A DNA stretch of 64,000 nucleotides. It comes from JAMQPK01 sp963761975. GTDB lineage: Bacteria > Acidobacteriota > Vicinamibacteria > Vicinamibacterales > JAMQPK01. The stretch is from the NCBI GenBank assembly GCA_963761975.1, contig CAVXIR010000006.1, forward strand, positions 248,001 through 312,000, in the 5' to 3' direction. The notes below the pieces were generated by a model, which ran no database searches, was not told where the DNA came from, and worked only from the letters and a program-made list of their open reading frames with translations. Made by a program: the position numbers and the translations under genes. Of the stretch, positions 56,017-64,000 are shown one piece after another; position 1 is the first letter of the stretch; each line of letters begins with the position of its first letter.

Positions 56017-57441
56017 TCAGGCAAGGCCGAATCCGGGCCAATACATGACGAGCGCGTATCCGATCAGCACGATGACGACCCATAGTATGGCGGCCAGCCA
56101 CAGGCCTTTCGAGAACATGGTCTTCAGATTTACGCCGTACCCGGCGGCAACGGCCGGACCGCCAGCCGACGATGGCAGCATCAAACCGCAGTTGGCCGCC
56201 ACCGAGACGACATACACCATCGGCACGGGATTCACTCCGAGGCTCTTGAATGTGCTGATGGTAATCGGCACCATGATGGCCACGGCTGCGGTGTTGCTGG
56301 TAATCTGCGTCACGATCATCGTCATCAGCGAGAACACGAACACCGCGCGAAAGCCGCCCGCGCCAGCGAAGGGCACCAGCATGTCGGCCACCGATTTTGC
56401 TGCTCCGGTCTGGCTGAGGATCTCACCAAGGGCGGCACCGCCCGCAAAGAGGTAGAACAGACCCCACGTCATGTGCGATTGCGCGAAATCCCATTTCAGC
56501 AGGGGCTCGCCGCGATGGCGTATGACGAAGCAGAGGATCGCGAACATCAGGAAGCCGTATGCCGGACTCAGTGCTGGCAGCCAGGATGCGTAAAATTCGC
56601 GCGTGAACGCAAGGACGGTCGCCGCGAGAAAGAAAAACAGTCCCCATTTCTCCGGAACGGAAAGCGTTCCCAGTGAACGGAGCTCGCTCGAGAAATAATC
56701 ACGTGTGCCTTCGACCTTCTCCACTTCGGGATGAAACGCGAATCGCATGAAGATGAATGACACGGCAGCGATCGCGATGGTAAACGGGAGCAGGCGTGTC
56801 ACCCAGGTCATGAACAGGAATTCGTGATCGATTACCGAATCCTCCAGGAGCCTGATCGCCAGCAGATTGGGTGCGCCACCCAGCGGCGTCCAGAATCCAC
56901 CGACACTCGTGCCCCACGCGATGGCAATCAGCAGCGCCGATGCGAACGCGCTTTTTCCAACATCTTCGATCCCGATGAACCGAAGCATCGCCAGCACGAT
57001 CGGTATCATCGCCGCCGCGACGACGGTATTGGGGAGGAACGCGCTCAAAACGGTCGCGATGGCAAACCAGACGACGATCTGTTTTCCCGTGCTGGTGCCG
57101 ACGCCGATGAGCGACACCAGCGCAATGCGGCGATCCAGCCCCCACCGGGTCCAGACCGTCGACAGAATGTTGGCGCCGAGCAGCAGAAAGATAAGCTCCT
57201 GGGAATACGACGGCAGGACCGCGGAGACCGGAAGGAAGTTGAAGAGTGCGAGAACCACCAGCGGAAGAAATCCGGTGACCGCAAGATTGACCGGCTCGAA
57301 TATCCACCACCACGACATCCACAACAGCAGGCCGATCGCGGCCCGCGCCGGGTAGGCCATCGGCAGCGCCGGAAGCAGGACCAGCAGGAGAAACGCGAGC
57401 GGTCCACCCAGAAGGTGAAACGTTCTCCAGTCGCGGCGCAC
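56017..57441 (-). CDS. SLC13/DASS-family sodium:carboxylate symporter
   Basis: 474 residues with about 12 membrane segments. The paired Ser-Asn-Thr type motifs of this family are seen as LPNTVVAAAMIPIV and SNTAAVAIMVPIT, with GGAPNLLAIRLL and ANCGLMLPSSAGGPAVAAGYG near the substrate and sodium sites. It should import di- or tricarboxylates or similar anions with sodium. Its start is 3 bp after the threonine synthase stop on the same strand, so they are likely cotranscribed. Confidence 0.9.
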   Translation of the reverse strand: MRRDWRTFHLLGGPLAFLLLVLLPALPMAYPARAAIGLLLWMSWWWIFEPVNLAVTGFLPLVVLALFNFLPVSAVLPSYSQELIFLLLGANILSTVWTRWGLDRRIALVSLIGVGTSTGKQIVVWFAIATVLSAFLPNTVVAAAMIPIVLAMLRFIGIEDVGKSAFASALLIAIAWGTSVGGFWTPLGGAPNLLAIRLLEDSVIDHEFLFMTWVTRLLPFTIAIAAVSFIFMRFAFHPEVEKVEGTRDYFSSELRSLGTLSVPEKWGLFFFLAATVLAFTREFYASWLPALSPAYGFLMFAILCFVIRHRGEPLLKWDFAQSHMTWGLFYLFAGGAALGEILSQTGAAKSVADMLVPFAGAGGFRAVFVFSLMTMIVTQITSNTAAVAIMVPITISTFKSLGVNPVPMVYVVSVAANCGLMLPSSAGGPAVAAGYGVNLKTMFSKGLWLAAILWVVIVLIGYALVMYWPGFGLA

Positions 57442-57444
57442 GGT

Positions 57445-58626
57445 TCAGCCTTCCAAAGCGGCCTGCCAGGCTTCGCTGTATTTGTAGCCGCTGCCGGTAT
57501 TGAAGAGCACCACCCGCTCGTCTCGCTGAATCTTCTTCTCCTTCACGAGTTTTTCAGCGGCCACCAGGCCGGCGCCTCCTTCGGGCGCCGCAAAAATGCC
57601 TTCGAGTGCCGCCATTTCGCGGCAGGCGGCGAGCATCTCGCCATCGGTTGCGGCAACAGCCTCGCCGTGACTGGCGTAAAGATCGGCAAGAATCAGAAAA
57701 TCTCCGAGAGGCTTTGGAACGCGCAGACCGGAGGCCAGTGTGGCCGCATTCGTAAAGAAGTCCGAGCTCGCGCTGTGCCGCTCGAACGCCGTGACGATGG
57801 GGGCGCAACCCGCCGCCTGTGCTGCGATCATGCGCGGGCGCTCTTGGCCAATACAGCCCATCGCCTCCAGCTCTTCGAACGCCTTCCACATGCCGATCAA
57901 TCCCACCCCGCCTCCGGTGGGATAAATAATCACCTCAGGCAATTGGCCGCCGAATTCCTCCCACAGTTCATACCCCATCGTCTTCTTGCCTTCGATGCGA
58001 TACGGCTCCTTCAACGTCGACACCTCGAACCAGCCCTCTTTGCCGGCATTCTCCGCGATGAACTTCCCGCAATCGGAGATCAGGCCTTCGATGAGCCGCA
58101 CGTCGGCACCGAACGCGCGGGACTCGATGATGTTCGCGTTCGGCGTGTCCACCGGCATCGCGATCACGCAGCCGAGCCCTGCTTTTGCGGCGTAGGCCGC
58201 CGCTGCCCCGCCGGCATTCCCTGCTGTCGGGAGGGCTATTGTTCTTGCGCCGAGCGCTTTAGCCACTGTGACGGCGGCCGAAAGTCCCCGGGCTTTGAAC
58301 GACGCGGTGGGATTCATGCCTTCGTCCTTGATGTAGAGACGACTGAGTCCGATCCGCTCGCCCAGGCGACCTGCGTGAATCAGCGGCGTCATGCCCTCTC
58401 CCAGCGTGACGTACGGAGGTGTGGGAAGGACTTCTTCGTACCTCCACATCGTGCGCACCCGTGTGCGCAGCGCATCCAGATTCAAAGTCTGCCTTGCAAC
58501 GTCCAAGTCGTATCGTGCGAGCAGAGGCGACTTACAGACGGAGCAGAGATTCTGTAAAGACGAATGCGACACCACTTTGCCACACGCCTCGCGCGAGCAC
58601 TGCAGATGCGTGATCGTTGAAGCCAT
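57445..58626 (-). CDS. thrC: threonine synthase (PLP-dependent)
   Basis: 393 residues from ATG 58626; the frame is open to 58683 but without a better start. Cys10, Cys15, Cys28 and Cys31 form a zinc-ribbon N-terminus seen in some threonine synthases. LGEGMTPLIHAGRLGERIGLSRLYIKDEG is the hallmark entry, PTASFKARG has the PLP Lys111, and TAGNAGGAAAAYAAKAG and TGGGVGLIGMWKAF are PLP-phosphate loops. It converts O-phosphohomoserine to threonine. Related threonine synthase-like lyases are an alternative. Confidence 0.88.
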   Translation of the reverse strand: MASTITHLQCSREACGKVVSHSSLQNLCSVCKSPLLARYDLDVARQTLNLDALRTRVRTMWRYEEVLPTPPYVTLGEGMTPLIHAGRLGERIGLSRLYIKDEGMNPTASFKARGLSAAVTVAKALGARTIALPTAGNAGGAAAAYAAKAGLGCVIAMPVDTPNANIIESRAFGADVRLIEGLISDCGKFIAENAGKEGWFEVSTLKEPYRIEGKKTMGYELWEEFGGQLPEVIIYPTGGGVGLIGMWKAFEELEAMGCIGQERPRMIAAQAAGCAPIVTAFERHSASSDFFTNAATLASGLRVPKPLGDFLILADLYASHGEAVAATDGEMLAACREMAALEGIFAAPEGGAGLVAAEKLVKEKKIQRDERVVLFNTGSGYKYSEAWQAALEG

Positions 58627-58721
58627 AGAGGGGTTGAGTCTAGCAGGCGAGGGCGATCCTGGCTCGTGATGTGCATAAAACACTCGCGCCTTCGAACAGG
58701 AAAGGCCGCAGGGGGTGTGAG

Positions 58722-59153
58722 ATGGTCAGAGGATTCGTAAAAGTCGTTTTAGTAGCATTGGTTCTCGTCGCTGGAGCTTTCTATCTGTTCGGTTATTGGA
58801 CAGCCGGATCGTTCAGGAACCCCTTACCGTCGGCTGCGGATACCCCCTCCCTCCCCATCGATACAACGGCGGCCCGCGAGCGGGGAGCCGAGATTGGCGA
58901 ACGCGCGGCCAAGGCAGTGGCCACGGCCGGCGCGTCGCTTGACGAAGGAAGGCTGACGGCGAAAATCAAGGCGAAGATGGTGCTCGACGATCTCGTCAAG
59001 GCACGCGCGATTGACGTCACGACCACGGGTTCGACGGTGACGTTGAGCGGGACCGTTCATTCGAAAGCCGAACAGGAGCGTGCGGTGGCCCTTGCGAAAG
59101 AAACCGACGGTGTCACACAAGTGATGGATCGACTCGTCGTCCGGCAGCCGTAG
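58722..59153 (+). CDS. membrane-anchored BON-domain protein
   Basis: 143 residues from ATG 58722. One membrane helix (VKVVLVALVLVAGAFYLFGYW) and then a BON domain (LDEGRLTAKIKAKMVLDDLVKA to DGVTQVMDRLVVRQP, with VTLSGTVHSKAEQERAVALAK). BON domains bind phospholipids or peptidoglycan and occur in osmotic-shock proteins. The start is divergent from threonine synthase. An inverted heptamer array follows directly after the stop. Confidence 0.82.
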   Translation: MVRGFVKVVLVALVLVAGAFYLFGYWTAGSFRNPLPSAADTPSLPIDTTAARERGAEIGERAAKAVATAGASLDEGRLTAKIKAKMVLDDLVKARAIDVTTTGSTVTLSGTVHSKAEQERAVALAKETDGVTQVMDRLVVRQP

Positions 59154-59237
59154 CGTCGTCGATCGTCGATCGTCCATCGTCCATCGTCTGTTTATCGACC
59201 ATGGACGACCGACGATCGACGATGGACGATGGACGAT
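59154..59237. repeat. GGACGAT heptamer array with inverted arms, second copy
   Basis: The left arm (59154-59188) has ATCGTCG and ATCGTCC words, the right arm (59198-59237) GGACGAC, CGACGAT and GGACGAT words, inverted. Same word family as 7387-7456. It begins directly after the BON stop and ends 7 bases before the enolase-family stop, between converging genes. Confidence 0.8.
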
Positions 59238-59244
59238 CCGACGC

Positions 59245-60660
59245 CTACCAATGCGACGGCGAGCCGTCGCGCCGGCGGTAGGTATTGCCTCGAATCGCTT
59301 CCGTGTACTCCGCCACCGGATCGAGTTGCGCCATATCGAGAGTGATGCCCAGTCCTGGTCGATCGTTCGGCCAGCACTTGCCGTCTTTGAAATCGACGAA
59401 CTCCGAGACGTGCGGAGGCGGTGTCCCGCCGTAGTTGTATTCCATGACGACCTGCCCGGGAAACGACGTCATCGTGTGAATGTGCGCGGCGGTGCTGACC
59501 GGGCCGGTAAAGTGCGGAACGATGCCGACCTTGTGTGTGTCGCACATGGCCATGATCTTGAGCATCTCGGTCACGCCCCCGACGTTCGGCAGCGTCGCGC
59601 GGGCGAAATCGATATCGCGATTTTCGACGAGCGTGTTGAACTCCCAGCGTTGACCCCATTCCTCGCCGGGCGCGAGAGGGACGCTCGTCAGCAATCGAAG
59701 CTTCGGAATCTGCGTCCGGTTCTGTTCTTCCCGTACCGGGTCTTCGACAAAGTACGGCCGGAACGGCTCGATCAGGCGGCAGATCTCGACGGTCTCGTGA
59801 AAGTCGAATTTCTGGTGGATGTCGATCGCCCAGTTCCCCTCTTGACCGATCCCTTCCCGTATCTGCTCGGCGGCCTTCGCGATGGCGACGATCCGCGCAC
59901 GCGAGTCGAAGATCTGGCCGCTTCGTCCCGCGCCGCCACCGCGGCCGGCGCCCGCCGCGGGTCCTGCGCCAGCGCCACGTCCACCACCGGCGCCACCGCC
60001 GCGAAGGACACCGTCAAATCCGGGGTTCGGCTGAATGCTTCCGTCAACGCGATACGCGTAATACCCGGACGACATCGTCGCTTCCGCTCTCTCCTTGAGG
60101 CTTGGGCCGGACTTGACGTCACGCGGAAGTCCACTCGTCGCGTACAACTGGACGTGCTCGCGCACTTTGCCGCCGCACAGCATGTAGAGCGGCACATTCA
60201 GCGCCTTCGCCTTGATGTCCCACAGCGCCATGTCGATGCCGCCGAGCGCGTGAATCTTCTCGCGGCCCGGCGAATAGAACGGATCCATGTACATGTGCTG
60301 CCAAATCAATTCCGTGTCCAGCGCGTTGCGGCCGATCACGATCGGGGCGAGGCTCGCCACGAGGTCTGGTGACCCGCCTTCGCCCACGCCGGTGATCCCC
60401 GCGTCGGTCTCGACGAGGATGATCATGTTGCTCTGATTAAACGCCGCAGTCAGGCTGCTTCGATTCGACCCGGTCTTCGGCGTCAGCACGCGGACTTTGG
60501 TGACGATGGGCTTGGGCAAGGCAGCGGCGGCGCGAGCCAGGGCGGGAGGGGTTTTGCTTTGCGCCGCCTGAGCCCACACAGGGTTGTCCCAAGGACGAGC
60601 AAACCCTCCAATTGCACCGACGGCCAAGGACTTCGCGAATGTTCTGCGATCGACGTTTAC
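59245..60660 (-). CDS. Tat-exported enolase-superfamily (mandelate racemase-like) enzyme, paralogue 2
   Basis: About 471 residues if read from 60660, or 460 from TTG 60627. The N-terminus NVDRRTFAKSLAVGAIGGFA is a twin-arginine signal, but its first codon is GTA (60660-60658), four bases after GGAGGG; an ATG at 60662 is followed at once by TAA in another frame. So the start codon appears mutated, non-standard or mis-sequenced. Barrel ligands AIDIHQKFDF, FVEDPVREEQ and APGEEWGQRW match paralogue 1, as does GIVPHFTGP. A long Gly-rich insert (GGGAGGGRGAGAGPAAGAGR) interrupts the enzyme. Confidence 0.82.
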   Translation of the reverse strand, partial: VNVDRRTFAKSLAVGAIGGFARPWDNPVWAQAAQSKTPPALARAAAALPKPIVTKVRVLTPKTGSNRSSLTAAFNQSNMIILVETDAGITGVGEGGSPDLVASLAPIVIGRNALDTELIWQHMYMDPFYSPGREKIHALGGIDMALWDIKAKALNVPLYMLCGGKVREHVQLYATSGLPRDVKSGPSLKERAEATMSSGYYAYRVDGSIQPNPGFDGVLRGGGAGGGRGAGAGPAAGAGRGGGAGRSGQIFDSRARIVAIAKAAEQIREGIGQEGNWAIDIHQKFDFHETVEICRLIEPFRPYFVEDPVREEQNRTQIPKLRLLTSVPLAPGEEWGQRWEFNTLVENRDIDFARATLPNVGGVTEMLKIMAMCDTHKVGIVPHFTGPVSTAAHIHTMTSFPGQVVMEYNYGGTPPPHVSEFVDFKDGKCWPNDRPGLGITLDMAQLDPVAEYTEAIRGNTYRRRDGSPSHW

Positions 60661-60678
60661 ATTGCCCTCCGTTCTTTG

Positions 60679-60700
60679 TCGCGGGGCCCCAACACCCGCC
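60679..60700. repeat. GC-rich leader repeat, copy 3 (upstream of enolase paralogue 2)
   Basis: TCGCGGGGCCCCAACACCCG at 60679-60698 is identical to the cores at 3371 and 5071, again in the leader of a minus-strand gene. The second half of the repeat seen there is missing. The divergent gap 60701-60876 shows no gene. Confidence 0.65.
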
Positions 60701-60876
60701 TCGTCGCGCGGTAGAAACGCGGCCAGTATACCGCCGCGGGTTTCACATCCTGAACGCTGATTTCACAGAGGCGCGACACCTCTTGGCGAAAACTAAGGAC
60801 TTCCTAATCCCTTCCTGACGACCTGATCGCCCCCCGAACGCTTCAATGGACCCACCACGCAACACGGAGGTGGCCC

Positions 60877-61491
60877 ATGACGAAGCGACTCGCTGGCTGG
60901 ACGGTCGCAATGATTTTCGGGATGCCGATGACAGGGCTGGCCCAGCAGCCGGTAAGCGATGCTGCTCCTTCAATGACGGTCTGCCTCACCTTTTCCGAGG
61001 CGCTCGAGATCGGGCCGCAAACCGCGGCCGTCGTCTCAGAAGTGAACCGAATCTGGCAGCCTCTGGGAGTCACGGTCGGCCACTCCGATGAACTCGGCGC
61101 TGGCACTACCTGCCAGAAATGGATTCTCGTGAGGTCCAGCCTCGAGGCCGGCCCCGAATTTGCGACGACAGGCGACACCGCGATTGCCTGGGTTCCCTTC
61201 GTCGCAGGGCGTGCGCGCCGGGCTGTGTTCGTAAGGAAGGACTACGCGCTCGGGCTGATAGACGCGTTCAGCCCCGGAATTCGGCCCCCTGCGGTGACTG
61301 ACCAGCTTCTGGCCAAGTTGATCGGTCGTAGCCTGGCTCACGAATTGGGGCATGTCCTCCTGAACAACATGGGACACGAGAAGTCGGGACTGATGCGCGC
61401 ACGCTTCGGCGCACATGACGTGATGCGCGACTTTCCGTCCGCATACACCCTCAACGCGCGGCAACTCGATCGGGTGTTTGCGAAGCAATAA
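60877..61491 (+). CDS. exported zincin-like protein
   Basis: 204 residues from ATG 60877 (GGAGGTGG upstream), with a signal peptide ending near GLAQ. The zinc motif AHELGHVLL gives His155, Glu156 and His159; GHEKSGLMR supplies a likely third ligand (His167) and a Met near the site, in the manner of metzincins, though the spacing is longer. It may be a secreted peptidase. It is divergent from the enolase paralogue. Confidence 0.75.
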   Translation: MTKRLAGWTVAMIFGMPMTGLAQQPVSDAAPSMTVCLTFSEALEIGPQTAAVVSEVNRIWQPLGVTVGHSDELGAGTTCQKWILVRSSLEAGPEFATTGDTAIAWVPFVAGRARRAVFVRKDYALGLIDAFSPGIRPPAVTDQLLAKLIGRSLAHELGHVLLNNMGHEKSGLMRARFGAHDVMRDFPSAYTLNARQLDRVFAKQ

Positions 61492-61536
61492 ATCCGACCC
61501 TCACAATCGTCTGCACGGATAACCGTACCGACCACG

Positions 61537-62181
61537 TCACATCGGTGACGTCGAGCTCTCTGGAGAGACCAGCCTGAAGGTGATCTTCACTGGCCCCAGC
61601 CGGATCTCGTCGCCGTCCGAGAGCTCTACGGGACCGCTGATCTTGTCACTGCCTCGATAGGTTCCGTTTCGGCTCTCCAGATCTTCTAAGGTCACCTGCT
61701 CGCCGGCCACCGTAATTCGCGCGTGGAGGCGAGAAACGCCCGGAAGGTCGAATCGAATGCCCGCTTCTGCGGCACGCCCCAGAATCGTCTCGGGATTGAC
61801 GAGCGCCACACACTGTTCTCCCCATACCAGCCAGCCGTGCTTGCCGCCCGGCCGATCCGCTGACGATGCGCGCGGCGTCGACACCTTCGCACAGAAGCCG
61901 TACCCGAAACGCTGAACCGTGCGCACGTATTGCGGCCGTTGAGCGTCATCGCCGAGGACGTCGCGAATCTCTGCAATCAGGATCGTGAGGCTGCCATCCG
62001 AGACGAACGTGTTCGGCCAGAGGTGCTCGTGCAGCTCGCCTTTCGAGAACGCCCGGTCGTGGTGCTCGGCGAGCAATTTGAGGAGATCGAACGCCTTGGG
62101 TGACAGCCGCACTTCCGCACCATCGCGGAGCAACTGCCGGCGTTCGCCATCGAGCGTAAATGGCCCAAAACTCAGCGGCAT
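61537..62181 (-). CDS. winged-helix (OmpR-type) regulator fused to FHA domain
   Basis: 214 residues from ATG 62181; the open frame further upstream runs into a GGTTCTG array (Asn/Pro/Glu/Arg-rich readthrough) and was not used. Residues about 1-100 are a Trans_reg_C winged helix (LSPKAFDLLKLLAEHHDRAFSKGELHEHLWP, YVRTVQRFGYGF), and the rest is an FHA domain with GR, SRLHARI and ESRNGTYRG. FHA binds phosphothreonine, so the regulator may be controlled by a Ser/Thr kinase such as those at 52-55 kb. Confidence 0.87.
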   Translation of the reverse strand: MPLSFGPFTLDGERRQLLRDGAEVRLSPKAFDLLKLLAEHHDRAFSKGELHEHLWPNTFVSDGSLTILIAEIRDVLGDDAQRPQYVRTVQRFGYGFCAKVSTPRASSADRPGGKHGWLVWGEQCVALVNPETILGRAAEAGIRFDLPGVSRLHARITVAGEQVTLEDLESRNGTYRGSDKISGPVELSDGDEIRLGPVKITFRLVSPESSTSPM

Positions 62182-62205
62182 GAGGAAACACTGATCCTGT
62201 TGTAC

Positions 62206-62364
62206 GGTTCTTGGTGCTGGGTTCTGCGGTTCTGGGTTCTCGTTCTGGGTTCTAGGTTCTAGGTGCTGGGCTCTGGGTTCTGGGTTCTGGGTCCTGGTGC
62301 GTACCGAACGCGGAACCCAAGAACCAGAACCCAGAACCCAGAACAAAGAACCCAGAACCGAGCA
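62206..62364. repeat. GGTTCTG heptamer array with inverted arms, second copy
   Basis: The left arm (62206-62299) has GTTCTGG, GTTCTGC, GTTCTAG, TGCTGGG, CTCTGGG and TTCTGGG words; the right arm (62310-62364) has GGAACCC, AGAACCA, GAACCCA and GAACCGA words, inverted. It lies upstream of the FHA regulator, next to the downstream end of the Rho-N-like gene. Same family as 25970-26057 but longer. Confidence 0.82.
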
Positions 62365-62368
62365 CTCT

Positions 62369-62692
62369 CTAGTGCATGTGCGCGCGAATCTGCCGGTTGA
62401 AGTGATGCAGTTGGCGTCGAACGCTTTTCAGAAGCTCCTCGTCGTGCTTCTCGAGCGCAACATCACGCTGCTTCTTCAGCGCCTTCATCCTGGCTTTGAT
62501 CGCCGGTTTATCGATCCCTTCGGCGTGGTGATGCACGTAGGTATCGATGCCCAGCGCCTGGCATAACGCGGGGAGGAGATGAACCTTGTTCATCTGCGAA
62601 AAGCCTTTGACGGCTTCGTTATCCAGCCCTTTCGCGATGTCGCGCAGGTCCTCGATGGTTTTGCCCTTCAGCTCTTGATAGGTATGCGGCAT
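62369..62692 (-). CDS. small protein with Rho-N/SAP-like N-terminus
   Basis: 107 residues. TYQELKGKTIEDLRDIAKGLDNEAVKGFSQMNKVHLLPAL resembles the Rho_N helix-extended-loop-helix (usual form: ktvaeLreiAkelgi.gyskmrKqeLi), and the C-terminal half is a basic, His-rich helix (KARMKALKKQRDVALEKHDEELLKSVRRQL). It may bind RNA or DNA; the role is unknown. ATG 62692 faces away from the plus-strand gene at 62778. Confidence 0.65.
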   Translation of the reverse strand: MPHTYQELKGKTIEDLRDIAKGLDNEAVKGFSQMNKVHLLPALCQALGIDTYVHHHAEGIDKPAIKARMKALKKQRDVALEKHDEELLKSVRRQLHHFNRQIRAHMH

Positions 62693-62777
62693 AGTCGCTC
62701 CTCCTTTGAGATATATCTACCGCTTTTGAGCGCCGGGTCAATGAGAAATTTTTTGGACTGGGTGATACCATCGCAGG

Positions 62778-64000
62778 TTGAACCGCCCGAACCAGGTCGC
62801 GCCCTTCCTGCAAGCGGTGTGGCGGCCAGGGGTTTTTCTGCTTGTTCTCGCCAGCCTCGGCTTTGGCGTTCATTTGTGGCTTGCGCGCAGCGTTCTCGTC
62901 CCGATCGTGGGCAAGCAGGACGTCGAGTTCGTCTTCGTGTCGGCGACCTTCGTGAGCCTTGCGGTTCTCACGCTGGCCGTGTGCGCGATCGTTCTCGTCG
63001 GACACCGGCTCGTCCGGCACGTCGCGTCACAACAAATGACGCAGCCCCCACTCTTCACGACGTCAGATGTTTCGTATGCGAGCCCGCTCTTGTGTTTCGC
63101 CGCGAGCACGCTCGGACTGCTGAACCTGGATCCGCGGCTTGGCGCTGTCCCACCTGTGTGGTCGTACGTGATCATCGATCTGCGCTGGTGGTGGACGGCT
63201 CTCGTGCTCGTCTGGGTGTTGAGCAATGTCGATCGACGCCTCAACGGAGCGCTGCGCGCCTGGATCGGTCGCATGCATCTGCCACCGGGCGCCGGAAGTG
63301 ACCTTGGTCGCACTTGCAGTGACATGCGTCGTCATGGGAACACCGCATCTACGTTTTACCGGCAACACGATTGGCGACGAAGCTCGGTATTTGCGCTACT
63401 GCGAGCTCTGGTATCAAGGCCTCGGTTTCGAGATCTCGCACATCCAGCCGCTCGCCGACCTGCCGGCTGGCTTCCGCCCGCGAGTGGGGCGGAATTTCAC
63501 GCTGTTGGCTCAGGTACTCCCTGGCGAACTGGAAAGCCTTGCGGTCGATGCTGCGGTCTTTCTCCGAGAGCCCACGCGCCGCTTCAATCAAGCGGAAGGC
63601 ACCGGTCGGTTCTTCAAAGGGAAGGGCGACCGCATGTACCAGGTTCATCAATCGGGCGTGTCGTTCCTGATGTTCCCTTCCTATTACCTCGATCGGCAGT
63701 TTGGCGGCCCCGGAAGGCGCGCCGATTCGCAATGGCCCGCCAGCCTGGTCGCCGTGAACACGTTTTTTCTTGGCCTGTATGCGCTGTGGACGGCGCTGAT
63801 CTTCCGGTTTCTGCGTCGGTCGGTCGAGTCAACCCGGGTCGCGTGGATCACAACACTCGCCGTCGTCCTCAGCCTGCCTCTCGCGGCGTTTCCCTTCCAG
63901 ATTTACCCGGAACTCGCCGCCGGCGTGCTCTTGTTCGCCGTTGCCAACCACCTGCTGTTCGCCAACCGTGGCACGCTCGTCACATCGTTGTTCTTCGGAC
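62778..64000 (+). pseudogene. multi-pass membrane protein, 5' part only, one frameshift
   Basis: From TTG 62778, one frame gives membrane helices (GVFLLVLASLGFGVHLWLARS, FVSLAVLTLAVCAIVLVG, WWWTALVLVWVLSNV) to RMHLPP; removing one G of GGG (63287-63289) continues APEVTLVALAVTCVVMGTPH and then FTGNTIGDEARYLRYCELWYQG, an extracytoplasmic acidic loop reminiscent of GT-C enzymes, with more helices to the window end. The function is unknown; a glycosyltransferase is possible. The gene is cut off by the window. Confidence 0.65.

Noticed and set aside
61537..62346. Longer start for the winged-helix/FHA regulator
   Set aside because: The extra codons are the GGTTCTG array read through (Asn/Pro/Glu/Arg-rich) and the winged-helix domain starts at 62181.

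Overview
The window looks like a chromosomal piece of a GC-rich, diderm, free-living bacterium, most likely an Acidobacteriota of the Vicinamibacteria type. The reasons are an Oar-type TonB receptor, an ECF sigma factor followed by Ser/Thr kinases with PD40 propellers, Tat-exported enolase-superfamily enzymes, a cytochrome c-PQQ dehydrogenase fusion, and BatA/MoxR/DUF58/DUF4175/DUF4159 genes. This placement is an inference from gene content. No rRNA, tRNA, CRISPR array, prophage or transposase gene was found.

Layout. 1-11.7 kb is mostly minus strand: queA (5' end only), a GNAT acetyltransferase, fabH, ruvB, a lipoprotein with a kinase-like motif set, ruvA, ruvC, yebC (frameshifted), two methyltransferases, a membrane protein, a GT-C glycosyltransferase (two frameshifts) and a SpoU-type RNA methyltransferase. 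11.9-26.9 kb is plus strand: a VOC protein, fructokinase mak, a DUF3617 protein, then a MoxR/Bat-like cluster (VWA-amidotransferase-like protein, MoxR ATPase, DUF58, BatA-like, DUF4175 with a collagen-like tract, DUF4159). That cluster is interrupted by an S23-family (four-helix bundle) gene lying between inverted heptamer-repeat arrays, and by an amidohydrolase. 27-41.9 kb holds an AsmA-like protein, threonine aldolase, msrB, a small zinc ribbon, an alpha/beta hydrolase, an ABC exporter pair, outer-membrane proteins (including a PagL-like deacylase and an Omp85 protein), Fpg/Nei glycosylase next to an ATP-dependent DNA ligase, and a Tat-exported enolase-superfamily enzyme. 42-50.5 kb is a nutrient-uptake/periplasmic oxidation block: TonB receptor, MBL-fold protein, cytochrome c-PQQ dehydrogenase, cytochrome c-Vgb propeller. 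51-64 kb has an HExxH protein, ECF sigma plus a frameshifted kinase and a decayed kinase copy, an SLC13 transporter, threonine synthase, a BON protein, a second enolase-superfamily paralogue, a second zincin, a winged-helix/FHA regulator, a Rho-N-like small protein and the start of a membrane protein.

The strongest non-gene signal is a set of intergenic arrays built from degenerate 7-bp (sometimes 8-bp) words, most of them laid out as two inverted arms able to fold into long hairpins. Several unrelated words are used (GGACGAT, ACGGTGA, AGTCGCA, GGTTCTG, AAGTAGG, AATTGGC and others), yet period, placement and architecture are shared. One word family occurs once as a compact hairpin (33.7 kb) and once split around the S23-family gene (20.7-21.4 kb), which suggests an element in empty and occupied states.

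Six reading-frame breaks fall in five otherwise well-formed genes; five of the six are single extra bases in 2-3-nt runs, so assembly error must be weighed against real decay.
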